A stretch of 64,000 nucleotides of DNA, from positions 1,478,501 to 1,542,500 of the forward strand of contig NC_089444.1 of the NCBI RefSeq assembly GCF_026210795.1, read 5' to 3'. Below the pieces are notes generated by a model, which worked only from the letters and a program-made list of their open reading frames with translations, did no database searches and had not been told where the DNA came from. Within the stretch, counting starts at the first letter, position 1; every line of letters starts with the position of its first letter. Positions 11,007 to 24,300 of the stretch are shown here, one piece after another. The DNA is from Rhizophagus irregularis (Eukaryota > Glomeromycota > Glomeromycetes > Glomerales > Glomeraceae). Position numbers and translations under genes: made by a program.

Positions 11007-14000
11007 TTAATGAATATTCTTTTCAGCTCGTTCTACAATGTCATTTAATAACCTGTACGCTTCGTCAATTCCTCTTTGTGATCCAGTCACGATCACATTA
11101 TCGTCGCCTTTGATTTTAGGCACCTCTATCTTGCATCCACTTTCAGTGCGAATACGAGTAATAGTTGCACCCCCTCGGCCAATAATATGACGATGATATT
11201 GTTGAGGAATAGTAATATGTCCCGTATGAGTAAAGTTACTCTATTATAAAAACAAAATATGCGTTTATATTTTATGTATCTTTAACATTACAAGAAAAAT
11301 CATTATATCTTACCGCCTCTTCTATTAACTCTCTAAGATATACTTCTGCTTTTTCGACTTGCGATTTTTCCCCTTTCAAATTCCAGGAAATATCACCAAC
11401 TTCTTCGCCATAATTTTCAAAAATTTCATAATCTCTCTTTGATAGAGAACTTTCATTTTCAAGATCATTTTCCTTTATCGAAGCTTCATCATTAAGTTTT
11501 ATAAATTGCAAGTCATTTTTTTCAGGTGGTATTTCTTCACCATGATCAACAATGACATGAAATTCATTCCTCAGTTTTCGAATAGTAGAACCGTTTGCGA
11601 AAACTGCACAGTGAAATTTACGTGGTATATTCACGGTATGAACATACCTAATTCTAGATAAAATATCGGCTTTAGCAGCTTCAATATTTTCCTCTTTGCC
11701 AATGATCTTTACTGCTTCCTCACTATTTTCAATTTCTTCAATAGAAATTTCCGCAATAGGAGTATCATGATAAGATCTTGAACCAGGAAATTGAATTTCA
11801 ACATTAAAGCGAGATTGGATTTCTTTAAGCTGATTTGCATTACGACCGATGATTATTGGGTGCTGAGCCCGTGGTATTTGAACTATACCAACTTTTAGGT
11901 TATTTTGTTCTTCAACTAATCTTTCTAACTCAAGTTTAACCTTTTCAACAAGTTCTTTATCTCCTTTAAGGATCACCTCATCACTGTTATCACCAGGGCG
12001 AGGAAACTTTACAACACCGGCTTGACTACCTTTTTCTTCTGACCCGCTTACATTCGCAACAGTTTCGCGAATACGGCTTCCACCTGGACCAATTAAATAT
12101 TTATGATGTTGAGGGTCTATATGTATAGTAAGAGTAATCTGATTTTCAAGTTCTTTTACGATATTAAGAATTTTTTCTTGAGCATTACAAATATCAGACT
12201 TTGTTCCATGAATAACAACATTCGCAACTTCTTGTTCTGAACCATCCTCCAAAATTTCTGGTCGACCTAGATCAATGCGTGTAAAGGTATCATATTTAAT
12301 TTCTGTGATTCTAGAACCATTTTTACCAACAATATGTGGAAGATATTTAGCAGGAATTTTGAAGTTAATAGAATGGTCATGATCCTTTTCATAATCCAGT
12401 AATTCCAGTAATTCTGTTTTTGCATCATTTACTCCTTTCTTCCCGCCTTTTATAATAACTTCATCGGGTTTTTGGGCATAAATGTCTTCTTCACCTTCTC
12501 CATTAGCTTGGTTTGTTTTTGGAAAACGAATGTGTACTCCATATTTTTCTTCGAGACGTTTTACATAACGACCTTTTGCACCAATCAACGATTTATGGTA
12601 TTCGGCAGGAACCTTTAAATGAATTACAGTAGCATCCTGCAATTTATCTATCAGATCTAAAATTTTTTCTTTTGCCTTTTCTACATTACTCTTCATTCCC
12701 ATAATAGTAACTTTAACATTTTCACCCGGATTAGTTTTCTTTTCCTCCCCTTTGGCACCACCTTCAATATCAATTTTAACACTTAAACTTTCCTTTAAAC
12801 GATTCACGTGTGCACCACCTTTACCAATTACGTGAGCAGAATACTGTGCAGGAAAGGTAAATTCCTCCGTATAAGAATTCATGATCTAACATAATTGAGA
12901 TTTGAGAATATAAGTCAAATGTGAAAATATTTTCTCCTTGATTATAAATTAATGAAATTCATTACCTCAATGTGTTTAGCGTTATCGACTACATTTTTAA
13001 TTTCATTAACAACTCTCTCAACTTCATCAGTTGGGCCTTTAATTATGACAATGTCATCAGAAATCGGCACGTTGACAAGCTTTTTACCTTCAGCATTTGC
13101 AGAACGTTCTGCTGCACCAGTTCGAGAAGATCCAAACTTAACAGAAACGGGTGCATCATTTCCTCCGGTAATGTTGTTAAGTGTATTACCTTTTGGGCCA
13201 ATAATATATCGATGAAAACGTACCGGAATAGTGAGAGTTTGTGTAGCAAAATCAGACTGAAAAAAAAAAATTTTTATCATTAATACTGTCAACAAAAGTA
13301 GCAAATACATTTTTATACCTACAGCATCTTGTCCTGCTTTGACCAATTCAGTTTTAGCCTTTTCTAAAACATCTTTGATATATGTTTCCTTTTTCTTCCT
13401 ATCAGAAGGAATTTCTTCACCTTCTTTTCCTTCAAATACAATCAATATATCCGGACTTTCGTCTTTTTCGTCAGGAACAATAATCTCAACGCCATATGTA
13501 TCTTTAACTCGTTGGAGATTTTGTCCTTTACGACCAATTATATGTCGATGCAAATGAGGTTCAATAGTCGCAACGGCGAAATAATTTGGAGACTATAGAG
13601 AGTAAAATAATAAACTGACTAAATTCAAATAATCCTAATCATCATACTTTGTAATTCAATACAATATGTGATTAATAGAAAACAAATAAGAATAAAATTT
13701 ATATTTATATTAAATAACACTTACTAAACCTTTAACTATTTCACTGACTTCTTTTCGTGCATTTTCCACTTCTTCAAGAACCTTACCAACAAATTCCAAA
13801 ACAACAGCTTTTTCTAAAGCTGGTCCTTTTGGTACAATAATTTGAACTCCTGTGTCGCTTTCAATCTTTTTTAACTTGTTCCTGTTCCATAAATATTTCA
13901 ATATATTTTTGGCATGTTCCAAAGGTTGATCAGTTTTGTGAATCTTGGTAATATCCAGGGTTTGAACTCGAATTGAGCTGGCCTTATCCATCACAATTTG

Positions 14001-15545
14001 AAGCGCTACAACAAGCTGGTTTTGTATTCCTCGAATCGTAACTTTTTCTGAAGGGTGAGACAATGGCGCGAGTTCTAAAGAACAACCGGTTTTTTCAAGA
14101 ATTTCCTGAAGATTAGATCCTTTTGAACCAATGAGGTATTTATGTTGAGGTTTTGGAATGTTTACATCGAGTGTGGTAGTATTACTTTTCTAATTAGCGA
14201 AAGTAAAATGAAATAAAAGATAAAAATTAACAAGATAAATTTCTTACAAAAAACTTTGAATAATAAAATGTGAGCGATAACATTATCTTACCAATCCTTC
14301 ATAGATTCCTTCAATTTTATCCAACGCCTTCTTAACAGCCTCTTTGTCACCAGAAATACTAATAGCATCTTTGGAAGAACATTCGTAGCCTTCAGCTGAT
14401 TCCGTAGAAAGAAAAGGAGGAATGTAGATTCTGGCACCAGTTTCGTTGCTAATTTGATTAATATGTGCGTTATGAGCACCCGAAATAAGTGGATAATAGT
14501 GGTGCTCAATATGAGTAATTTTATGAACTCGCGTGGTTACCTGTTAAAAAGTAAATATAAAGATGAATAAGAATAATATAAACCGAATTATTTCTTGAAC
14601 TAAATATTTACCCTGTTATTTACGATGGCTTCAATTTTTTCTTTGGCTAAACTAATACCTTTCGCATCACCTTCTATTTTAACGTCCATCATTTCTTCAT
14701 CCTCATCATAATCAAGTTCAGATTTCTCTTCATTATGATTTTCTTGGCGAGGTGGAAGTTGAATTCTAGTACTAGTTTCATGCGTAATAGTTTGTAAAGT
14801 TACACCACGCGATCCAAGAATATAACGACGAGCAGAAATTGGGATTTGAATAACTTCTTCACTCTATAATAATAATTAAATTATCCATAAACCTTTGATA
14901 TATAGCACATTCCGAAAATAATACAAGAAAGATACTAACTTTAACGGCTAAATTATCTAATAAATCACGCTTAGCTCTCATGACATCTTCATGTTTTCCT
15001 TTAATTAAAAAAGTTGTGTTACCAGTTCTTTGTCCTGTCGAAACTTCAATATGAGTGTTAGTCCTATCTTTTACGCGTTTGACAACGTCAACGGTTGTAG
15101 TTTTATTACCGAATTCTTTCTTTTGCAACTGTTGAGAAGCAGGCAATTCGAGAAGTTCTGTTACAATGATTGGTTTTTTAATCACAGGATTTACTTGACG
15201 ATGAGACATCGCCACAGGTGCCGTTGCTTCACTAGTTGCCGATTTTCGGTTTTCACCAACCGAGCCCAAAGTCATTTCTGAACGAACAGCGGCGGCACCA
15301 GATTTAACACCCCATGTTGAGGGTTTTGTAGCAGGAACAGATGATGCCGACAAAGAAGGAAAATTTGTATCATATAAAGAAGAAATCGAATCGATATGCT
15401 CGGCAGTGGTTGGTTGCTCGGTTTTAGTGACTTCCTTTTGAGCATTGGTTTCTTTTTCCTCATGAACTTTTAAGAGTTGCTGAGTAGAAATTGTATCTTG
15501 AGCTTCTGAAGTGTTGACAGTAACAATATGTTCAGAGGTCGACAT
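11007..15545 (-). CDS. SCP160: Vigilin / Scp160-type multi-KH RNA-binding protein
   Basis: Eight exons (14940-15545, 14612-14863, 14292-14540, 13725-14189, 13323-13592, 12966-13256, 11314-12885, 11007-11240) give 1,312 aa. The first 150 residues are disordered, Ser/Thr-rich with MSTSEHIVTV. Then come about 14 KH domains, the number in vertebrate vigilin and Scp160. Clear GXXG loops are GSRG, GSKG, GRKG, GPKG, GKGG, GAKG, GKNG, GPGG and GRGG; the first, third, fifth and two late domains have degenerate loops. Vigilins sit on ER-bound polysomes and bind many mRNAs, affecting translation, codon-dependent tRNA use and ploidy control in yeast. Most early exons hold one KH domain, while exon 7 carries six. 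Exon 5 ends with a GTAGGT donor; the frame requires it over the nearby GTATAA. Confidence 0.94.
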
Positions 15546-17411
15546 TGTGGAATAGAGTCAGTTTCGGGTTTGATCCGTTGTCCGGCGACCAGTTGATATA
15601 AACAGAGGTGAGGAGGGAGTGGCTTGTTTCCCGAAGCCAGCGTTGCAGGTTAAAGTGATCCAGAAGATAAATCCTTACAATTGTTGAACTTTCTTAAGAA
15701 ACTATTACACACTGGTAATTGCTGCCGAGATGATGAGAATACACTTACCAGTTATTTTTTTGAGTTGACTTTTGACAATCTGATAAGTCTTGGGAAATTT
15801 TATTTTGGATCCACATCTATTCGCATGTGACTTTAATTGCCCAATTAAAATAGTTCTGACCCCTCTATATATATCACGGGTCACAAAACCCTAACCCCTT
15901 AAACCTCCTTGTGTAATAACCACTAAAATCCCGAAAATTTAGATTTGAGGAGACACTCCAGGTGAATTTAAAATGAATTAGAAGAATAATATAACATTTA
16001 GATTCCCAGTCTACTTCTGTTGTCGACTTCTTATCACTCTCCTGTACAGAAAAATATATAACTGTCCTCTGAAGATATCGAATCAGCCAAGTGGAGTTAG
16101 CAGAAAATCGATATAGAAGAAATGTGAACTTATCTTAATTATTATTGTGATAGACTTTTTACATTAAGAATTATGGCATGTGAAGTACCTGTGCTCACGC
16201 AATGGCATTAGGAAGATATACGAGGAATTTTAAATCGTTGATTAAGTTTGTTGGCGCATTTTGTAGCTTTTACGTATATTTCTCTTCTCCTGAGTCAGAA
16301 TCTAAAACCAATACACTTGAAGCGACTTTAAAAGGGTCAGTGATTTAGTTGATTTATACAGCATGTTTCTCTTCATCTGCTCAATTATTAATGGCTGTTT
16401 CAAATTCTTCAACCATTAATTACTGTTTGGAATTCTCAGGGTTAGGAGACGCAACTACAATTCTTAGTGCAAATAGTGCAAATAGCCTGGTTTTTGTTCG
16501 ACCAGTATGTCTTAGGACGGACAATAGCCGGCGCGTGGACAGCAAATATCGTTGGTCATTGAAGTTGACCACTCTCAAACCCTCATCAAAAAGTAGCTCT
16601 TTACTTCCTTCATAAACAACCATCCAAATTCTAGTAAGTATTTAACTCTCGTTCAGATAATACTTTTTCACATCTACATCAATTTACGAATGTTGATTCT
16701 TGGTGTTGGGCGTATTGAGACACCAATTGAATATTCCTGCATGAAGATCCAAATGGCATTCCCGTAGGATTTAGGATTTACTAATTGATTTGATTAGATC
16801 TGGATCTTCAAGTTTTTGCACAAAGGAACTTATCTAAATATAAACGTTATTAAAGACTGAATAGGAAAATTTTTTGTATCATAATTTATATTAAAATGCT
16901 TTGTAGTAAATAAATATATCTTTTTTATGAGACAAATTAATCTCTTATTGTAATAACAAAAATATTCTCACTATAAAATTTAATTCCTAATTTAATAAAA
17001 AACATTTAAAACTTATCATTTATTTGCCAATTTAAAATGGAAATTTGTTTTTTCATGACTGCAAAGGGTTGGACCCGACCCGGTGTGATGTTTTCTCTTC
17101 CTTTTTAATCTTTTAAAATATAAAAATTAAATCAGGCAAAGATTCCTTTTACATTTGGTACTTTTGAATTTGCACGTGATTATTGTATTCTATTGTTCAC
17201 CGATCATTGCCAGTATAGTTTAAAATCATTATTTAAGTCACGTGGTGAAAATATTAATATAATATGAAAGAAGAATTTCAAAGTAATTTTAATAGCACTT
17301 TAGTTGAACAGAATTGAATGGAAAATCTTACGTTATTAAAAAAAATCACTTCCGAATTCAAAGCGTTTCCACAAAATTGCTCGATACATAATTAAATAAG
17401 ATATAGGAAAT
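15546..17411. promoter_or_regulatory. Divergent intergenic region, vigilin and SPT7 upstream DNA
   Basis: 1.9 kb between two genes pointing apart. It is noticeably less A/T-rich at 15,550-16,650 than most intergenic DNA here. Two CACGTG E-box-like sites occur near SPT7 (about 17,174 and 17,238). Open frames on both strands at 16,349-16,623 overlap each other and show no known domain. No TIRs or RNA genes were found. Confidence 0.4.
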
Positions 17412-20400
17412 ATGGATATCCAAGAACAAGCTTCAAGCTCGAAGATAAGCGGGTTGGTAAGTTTCTCTCAAATTAACAAGTGAGCATTTTCTTCTTGTAT
17501 CAAAAGGTCTCTAATTTGTTACGTCTATATAGCAATTCTTGAAAGCTGACCCCAAGATGCGCGTAAGTATTTTAACATAATATCTAGCACTCTCATGTTT
17601 AGTTTGATGTTTAATTTGCGTTTCCAATTCAGTATCTGGTGGAAGCTATCGAGAAAAATCGAGGTGCAAGTAAAATGTTGGATGAAGAGATAGTCAATAC
17701 TTTAACCGAAGTTAGAAGTTTGGGTTCGAAATATGTATGATTCTAATTTTATTGTTATTTTTTGGCTATATGAAATTATAATACATTAGTATTCGCTAAT
17801 TTTAATTTTCTTTAGGCCGACCCGAATTATGTAGGGCGCGCAGAACTATATGAAGCAATAGAAAGCGTTTTAAACGCTCTGAAGGCATATTCGGTAAATG
17901 TGATTTTAATTAATGAGACTAAAATAAGCACATGAAATTAATTTCATTATATTTTGTGAATCAATATAGGAATACTCGTCGCCATTTCTTAAAAAGGTTG
18001 CGGCTAAAGAGGCTCCTGACTACTATAAAAGTAAATATTTTATGCATTCTTAGTTTATCGTTCATTAATTGTTAATTGATTCTTTTTTTATTCGTAGTAA
18101 TTAAACGTCCGATGGATCTAAGCCAAGTGACAAAAAACTTTAAGAATGGGCAATATAACTCCAAGAAAGAATTTGCTGACGATCTTTTACTGATTTATAG
18201 TAACTGCCTCACCTACAACACAGATCCGGTATATATTTTTTTACTTTAGTAATCTTACCCTTTTTTTGATTAATTTTCTTTTCTATGTATCAGGATAATT
18301 ACTTTAGGAAATGTGCTATTGCGATGAGGGCAAAAACTGATGAATTACTTGAGAACGTTCCTGAAATTGTCGTCAAGACTCGAGAGCAGTACAACGAAGA
18401 AATGAAAAGAAAGACAGAAGAAGAAATGATGAAAAGAGCCGCTGCCGATGCTGTCGCTATTACTGCCCAAGTGGAGCAAGAAATCGCCGCTGAAGAAAGG
18501 GGTGATTACCTCTGGATAATTATTAAATCATATTTATAAGTGCGTATCGCTAAACGACTTATTTTCATACTTAATATAGAACCCGAGATGATAGAGCAAC
18601 CACAACCGATTCAAGAACAAACCTCAATTGAAACTCCACAAATACCTGTTGTCTTATCTAATGATATGGATGATGATGAGTGTGATAAGGAATTACAAGA
18701 AATACTAAAAGGTTTGGATACTCCTCTCTTGCCGGAGTTGTGGGATCCAGAAATCGATAATCCGGATCGTGATAGGTTGTTTGATTCCGAGTACTGGAAA
18801 GAGTAAGTAAATATTGTATATGCATGTATGTATATGTTTGTTTTAACGTATGTAATTACATAGACAAGAGGCAAAAAGACCAACGCTTGACCAATATCCA
18901 CAGCTCCAATTTTCGAACCGTGGTACTGCCGCGATGATCGAACGTAATATAGAGACACTTAAACAAACGCGTCTCCTTCATGCAAAGCTGTTGGCGGCAA
19001 AACACAACTTGCCGGTATGTTTAATTGGTTGTTAATTCCGATTAAATGAAAATGGATTAATATTTTTTTCTTTACAATTTAGCTTGGTCATTTCGGCGTG
19101 AACGAAGCTGCGACAACTGAAAACAAGACAACCGAGGGTCAACCACAAGTAGATCCGAAAGACTTGCCACCACTTGTGATGAACCGCGATGCTGGATTTG
19201 CATGCTTGCAACGGGTTGTCGTGAAGCTGCTACAGCACGCAGGTTTTGAAAGTACATTAAGCACGCTATTTTTTTTTACTTATATATAAAATTATTAATC
19301 ACACTGACCATAACCATTATTTCTTTAGGTGGTTCTTCAATGGCTGTTAATATATTAACCGAAGTTGCTCAGGATTATTTACTAAACCTTGGAAAAACAA
19401 TGAGGGCGTACATGGATGATGTCTTCAACAAAAAGACTCCCGAAGTAAATTACTATTTTATATTTTGTTTATGGCTTATTAGCTATTTGTTATAATCTCG
19501 TACTTATCTTTAATTTTAAAAAGGAAATTATTAAAAAGACCTTGTACGAGAATGGTGTACCAACCGTTAAAGATATTGAATCATACGTTCGAGATGATAT
19601 TGAACGATATGGCACTAAACTAAGAGATATACAACGTCGCCTAGAGATTGCGTACAAAGAATCGCTGAGTGTAAGTAATATAATAATTTGCATTTTTTTT
19701 TTTGCCATGGTATTAATTTTTATTTATAATATAGCAACCCGATAATACCGGAACTGACAATGAAGATTTGCCAGAAAATGAGGATGTATTTATGACTGGC
19801 AGTTTAGGTGATGGGATTGAATTAGGAGACGATTTCTTTGGTTTAAAAGAACTTGGTCTAGGAAATCTTTCGGTTCCTACTAAATTATTGCTGGGGTCCA
19901 GTAAAATTAAACCTGTTCAGAAGAAGGCACAGGAACCAAACCAAAGAAGTAGGTTATAACAAGAGAAGAAAGTTTTTTTTACTGATTATTAATTAATTAT
20001 TTTAAATGTACAGAATCCCGGTATGCTAATCCACCGCCATTCGCTCCCATTGACCCTGAAAAAGTAATCGGGTTGCTTACTGAGTATTTCCGCAACCGAT
20101 TGGAAGAGCAGAATGGCAAATTAGTAGATGTAAGTAACTATCTATTTAGTTCTCTAATCATTGAATATAAAATTTTGAAAGTTTAAATTTAAATATTAGG
20201 ATGACGGCTTGCCGCAAAAACAAAGAAACCATAGACCGAAAGTTCCTCCGACTGGTAAGATTCCTCCACAACCCAAGAGACAGCCACCTAAGACTGCAGC
20301 ACAAAATGCAGCTGCTCTTGCAGAGAAGAAGCGCAAAAGAGAGAAAGATGCTGCCGCATTAGTGGAGAAAGAAAATGCTAAACGCATCAAGATGGAAGAA

Positions 20401-20850
20401 AAAGCAAGAGAAAAGCAAGAAAGGGAAGAGCAAAAACGTATAAAACAAGAACAGCGCGATGCAAAGAGAAAGGCCGATGCAGAAGAAAAAAGACTAAAGA
20501 AAGCACAATTAGAAGCAGAAAAAAGAGAAAGGAAGCTTGCTGAAGCAGCTCAAAAGGAAGCAAAAAAAGCAACTGAAAAGAAAGAGACAAAGAAAAAGAA
20601 GCCTACAGCCTCTAAAGTGAACAGAGTTTCTACTGCTATAGGTTCACAAGCAAGAGGTGGTGCTACTTCAAGCTCAAGTACAATTACTGGATCATCCTCA
20701 GCTGGATCTAAGAAGAATCTAGATCAAATCGATGATCGCGATTCCGAAGATGTTCCACTTGCTGTTAGGAAGAAAACTAGAACCAAAGAAGCTGCAGCAA
20801 GTAGTAACGCACGTGGTAACGGACGTAGTAATAGTAGACCGCCAATGTAG
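17412..20850 (+). CDS. SPT7: SAGA complex subunit Spt7 (bromodomain + histone fold)
   Basis: Fifteen exons: 17412-17456, 17533-17562, 17633-17734, 17816-17893, 17970-18030, 18098-18228, 18294-18501, 18580-18802, 18864-19014, 19083-19251, 19329-19444, 19524-19670, 19735-19948, 20014-20129, 20200-20850. All join in frame to about 813 aa. A bromodomain spans about residues 86-170 (FLKKVAAKEAPDYYK, RPMDLS, NCLTYNTDP); Asn146 is in the acetyl-lysine-binding position. A histone fold follows at about 373-430 (NRDAGFACLQRVVVKLLQHAGF, SSMAVNILTEVAQDYL), as expected for the part that pairs with Ada1. The C-terminal 215 residues are a Lys/Glu/Ala-rich predicted helix, then a Ser-rich tail. Bromodomain before histone fold is the Spt7 signature. 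Role: scaffold of SAGA, which acetylates H3 and activates transcription. It is shorter than S. cerevisiae Spt7 (1,332 aa). Confidence 0.88.
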
Positions 20851-21356
20851 ATTTGTTACAAATATTTGTGCAAAATATTATGTAATTTGTCTTTTATAGT
20901 TGTAAATATTGGTAAAGTTTCGCCACACCGGGGGCTCATTCGTCTCGAAAAATTGTCAAAATTGACGAAGAAATTATAAATAACTTTACTTGGGATATTG
21001 AGAAAATTTGACCAACTCAATTGCAAAGACCAGCAATAAAATAAAAAAAAAAGCCCCGGCGTCTTCAGTATACTATCCATAAACACGACTATGAGATACA
21101 AATCTGGTATATAGTCTATATAGCTATTTTGTATGTATAGTGATAGAACTACAATATTGCAAAATTTAAAAGTTAAAGACATTTTATTACATAAAATAAT
21201 AGTTGTTCACAATTTTATTTATTTATAAACGAATGATTTAAAATAAAATTACATATAATATATAATATATTTTCTCTGATTTTATTTACAAAAGTTGAAA
21301 TGCGAAATTTAATTAAATATTAACCCCCTCTTTTTTTCTTATTATTTTTGAAATTT
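20851..21356. terminator. Convergent 3' flanks of SPT7 and SCAP
   Basis: 506 bp between two facing stop codons. It holds 3' UTR sequence of both genes. The part at 20,910-21,080 is less A/T-rich, and a 108-codon minus-strand open frame here has no domain. A GCCCCGG-containing patch after an A-run at 21,035-21,060 is the only unusual composition. Confidence 0.4.
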
Positions 21357-24300
21357 TTAAATGTCTAAATCACCATCAACAATTTCGTAATTGTCCGAAT
21401 GTTCAAATAAAACTACTTTAACAAAATTACCATACGCAACTGCTACACCATCTTCACCAATTTTAACTACTTGTTTAACATGAGCAAAGGGTAAAAATTC
21501 GTTCGTTTCATTTTCTTCATCTAATAGTGATAATTGTCTTTCATCTGGATATACTCGATGTAATGCACTACGTCTTCTTTGACTGCTTTGTCGATAATCA
21601 ACTACTTGACCTTGTATATCTTCTTCATGATGATGATCAATATGCGAATGATTATGGTTATGTATATTCGAAGGTAACGACGACATTGGGAATGTAGGTC
21701 CAAAATTTGATCCTACAACATTATTGCTATTATTAGTTAGTATATTTCTTCTCCTCCTAACAAATCCTTTTAATTCTCCCGCACTTTCTTTATCTCTTTG
21801 TTTCTTAACTACTTGAAGAGCCACTTTTTTCTTTTTTAACTGTTCCTCAGTAAGTAAATCTGCTTCATTAACTAAAGGAATAGTCTGTACTGATAATTCG
21901 ACTACATAACTTTCATCATCAGACTTTTCTTGATCATCTTGTGCAGAATCAATTACTTTTGGATCATTAATTTCCAACATCCACATTTCCCATTCTCCTT
22001 CTGCTCCATGACACCTAGGAACATGTTTCGACCCTGAGAGATGTTTAGCTTTTCTTACGCCAACTATATTTTCCTTTATAAATACAATTGCTGATCCTCC
22101 AGGCTGACTAACTCTTCCAATAAATTTAGGAAAATAGGATATAACACCATCCCATTTAGCTACATCTTTTTGTTGAAGACGTCCAGCAGGTCCATTTTTT
22201 GAATTATTCCGTAATGCAACACAGGAACAATCCATAACATTCCTTACTAATTGCCATACGTGTACTTTTTCATCTACCGAAGAAGTAACTATTGAAAAAC
22301 CTCCATATTCTGTATTACCGCAATAGCAACTTTCCTGTTTAAGTAAATTAATTATTATATTTGTAATTGCATCTTGATGCGATAGTTCATCATCATCAAA
22401 ATCATCATCGTAATCATCTGTTTCTTCATCTTCATAATCGTCAGAATCACAATCATATGAACCTGAAAATGACCTTTTACTATAATTTAATTTCTGTTGC
22501 CGAATTAACAATTTTCTTTGTAATAATAATTGTTCCTTTTCCTTTTGACTAAATATCGTACCTCGACTTAATGAATTTATAGGTTTACCAGTAAAATAAT
22601 CATATACTCTTATACCTCCATCTGCTGTACCTGTAATAACAATCCCGTAGGTACTGTTCTCAGTTTTTACTACCTTGGCAGCTATACAAGTAATAGCATT
22701 TCCTGTTTCACCGGGTATCGTGTAAGTTGACTTCCATCTACTCTTACGAAGTCCATTAAGGTCAGTAGAAGATTCATTTTCGGAATAATAACTCGTTCGA
22801 ATCCAACATTTAACCGATCCATCACGTGCACCCGTGAAAGCACATAAATCATCCTGGTTATAATCCAACTCACCATCGTCTACAACACAAAGATAACTAA
22901 TGCCACCTTTTTGATTAGTAGCTATAGTATGAACAATCCGACCCGAAACTAAATCCCATTCTCGAAAATAACCATTGCGATAAGTTGCAAGAAGCATAGA
23001 TGGAGCTTGCTGTGTTGATGCTGGTTTGACCGAGAAATTCATACATCCTTTTTCATAAGTTGGTGTCTGTGGTATTGAAGAGGAAGAAGTTGGAACAACG
23101 AATTGTAAACAAGTGACACGTTCTTTCGCTGTATATACATTCACTGAGGACACAACCGATTCTACGTCTTCAACGGTGTCCTTTAAAATAAATGTAGCTT
23201 GTCCAGAATCAATATCCCAAACTCTTACAACACCGTCTTCAAATCCCGCAGCAGCCAATTCGATCTTCTCACTCATACACATAGCTCTGACAGGCCATGA
23301 TATACATTTCTTCATTCCTCCAGTGATGCCACATTTACATGAATCACATTTACGCATGTATCTCTCTAGTTTTTTCAGTGAAACTCCTCGTCTACCATCC
23401 CATGAAGTAATATGCTTATCTTTGGCAGTAGTAATAATCATACCATTAGGATTGGCGCAAAGTAAGCTAACATCAGCAGAATGACGTCCGCGTAATGTAA
23501 CAACTCTAGGTGTGGTCATAAATGAGGAGTTTCTAGAGGAAGGAGCTGGCAAAGAAATCTTATTTTCATTATCATTTCTAGATGCTGTACCCTTACCGAT
23601 TTGGTCCGAAGGTACCAAGAAGCTCACCAAATATGAAATTGCAAAAATAATTACAAATGCAGGAATTATAATAATTTTTAAATACAAGACAGCATTTTTA
23701 ATTATGGATCTAACGGATAATTTCGTTCCAGCTATTTCCAATAAAAATGGGAATGGTTCTGATGATTTCGTCGACTCTGTTAGATTATTTTTCTGGTCTA
23801 GTGTCCACAAAAGTGTGAGTTTCCTTGGATGTCTTATTTCAAAATATTGATTCGTCTTTTTCGGGTTTACAACATTCCAGAAAGCCTCAGCATCAGTGGC
23901 GGTTGAGGTTTCATAAAAAGTATTTGTGATAGAAATTTTGTCGACAGTATTTTTATTCGCAAGTGAATCACTAAAAGCGCTCTTAAACGATGGTAAAAGG
24001 CTTGAAAAATCTCCGCTTGCTTGGTACATAAATGTCGTAATTGAAATAGCAATCTAGGAAGATAATAAATCATCTTTCTTTAACTTATTTCATATATTAT
24101 ATATTTGAATTCAATTATTATTAGCTTACCATCAAGTAAATAAACAAACTCCCATTGCTAACATTATTGGAAAAATTTGTTCCAATTTTTACTCCATTGA
24201 TCAATTTGGGGTTATGATTATTAAGAGTTTTTTTAGGATTCAATGGTATGCCAACTCGTCGATTATACAAATCAGAAATCTATATAAACAAAAAAGACCA

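Noticed and set aside
12952-13557. Plus-strand and alternative minus-strand frames over the vigilin gene
   Set aside because: Shadows of KH-coding exons 5 and 6; the vigilin frame has conserved GXXG loops and matching splice sites.
15880-15905. ACCCTAACCCC resembling a telomere repeat
   Set aside because: Only one unit; no array, and it lies between two internal genes.
16349-16623. Overlapping open frames on both strands between vigilin and SPT7
   Set aside because: No domain, no splice partners; likely chance in a less A/T-rich patch.
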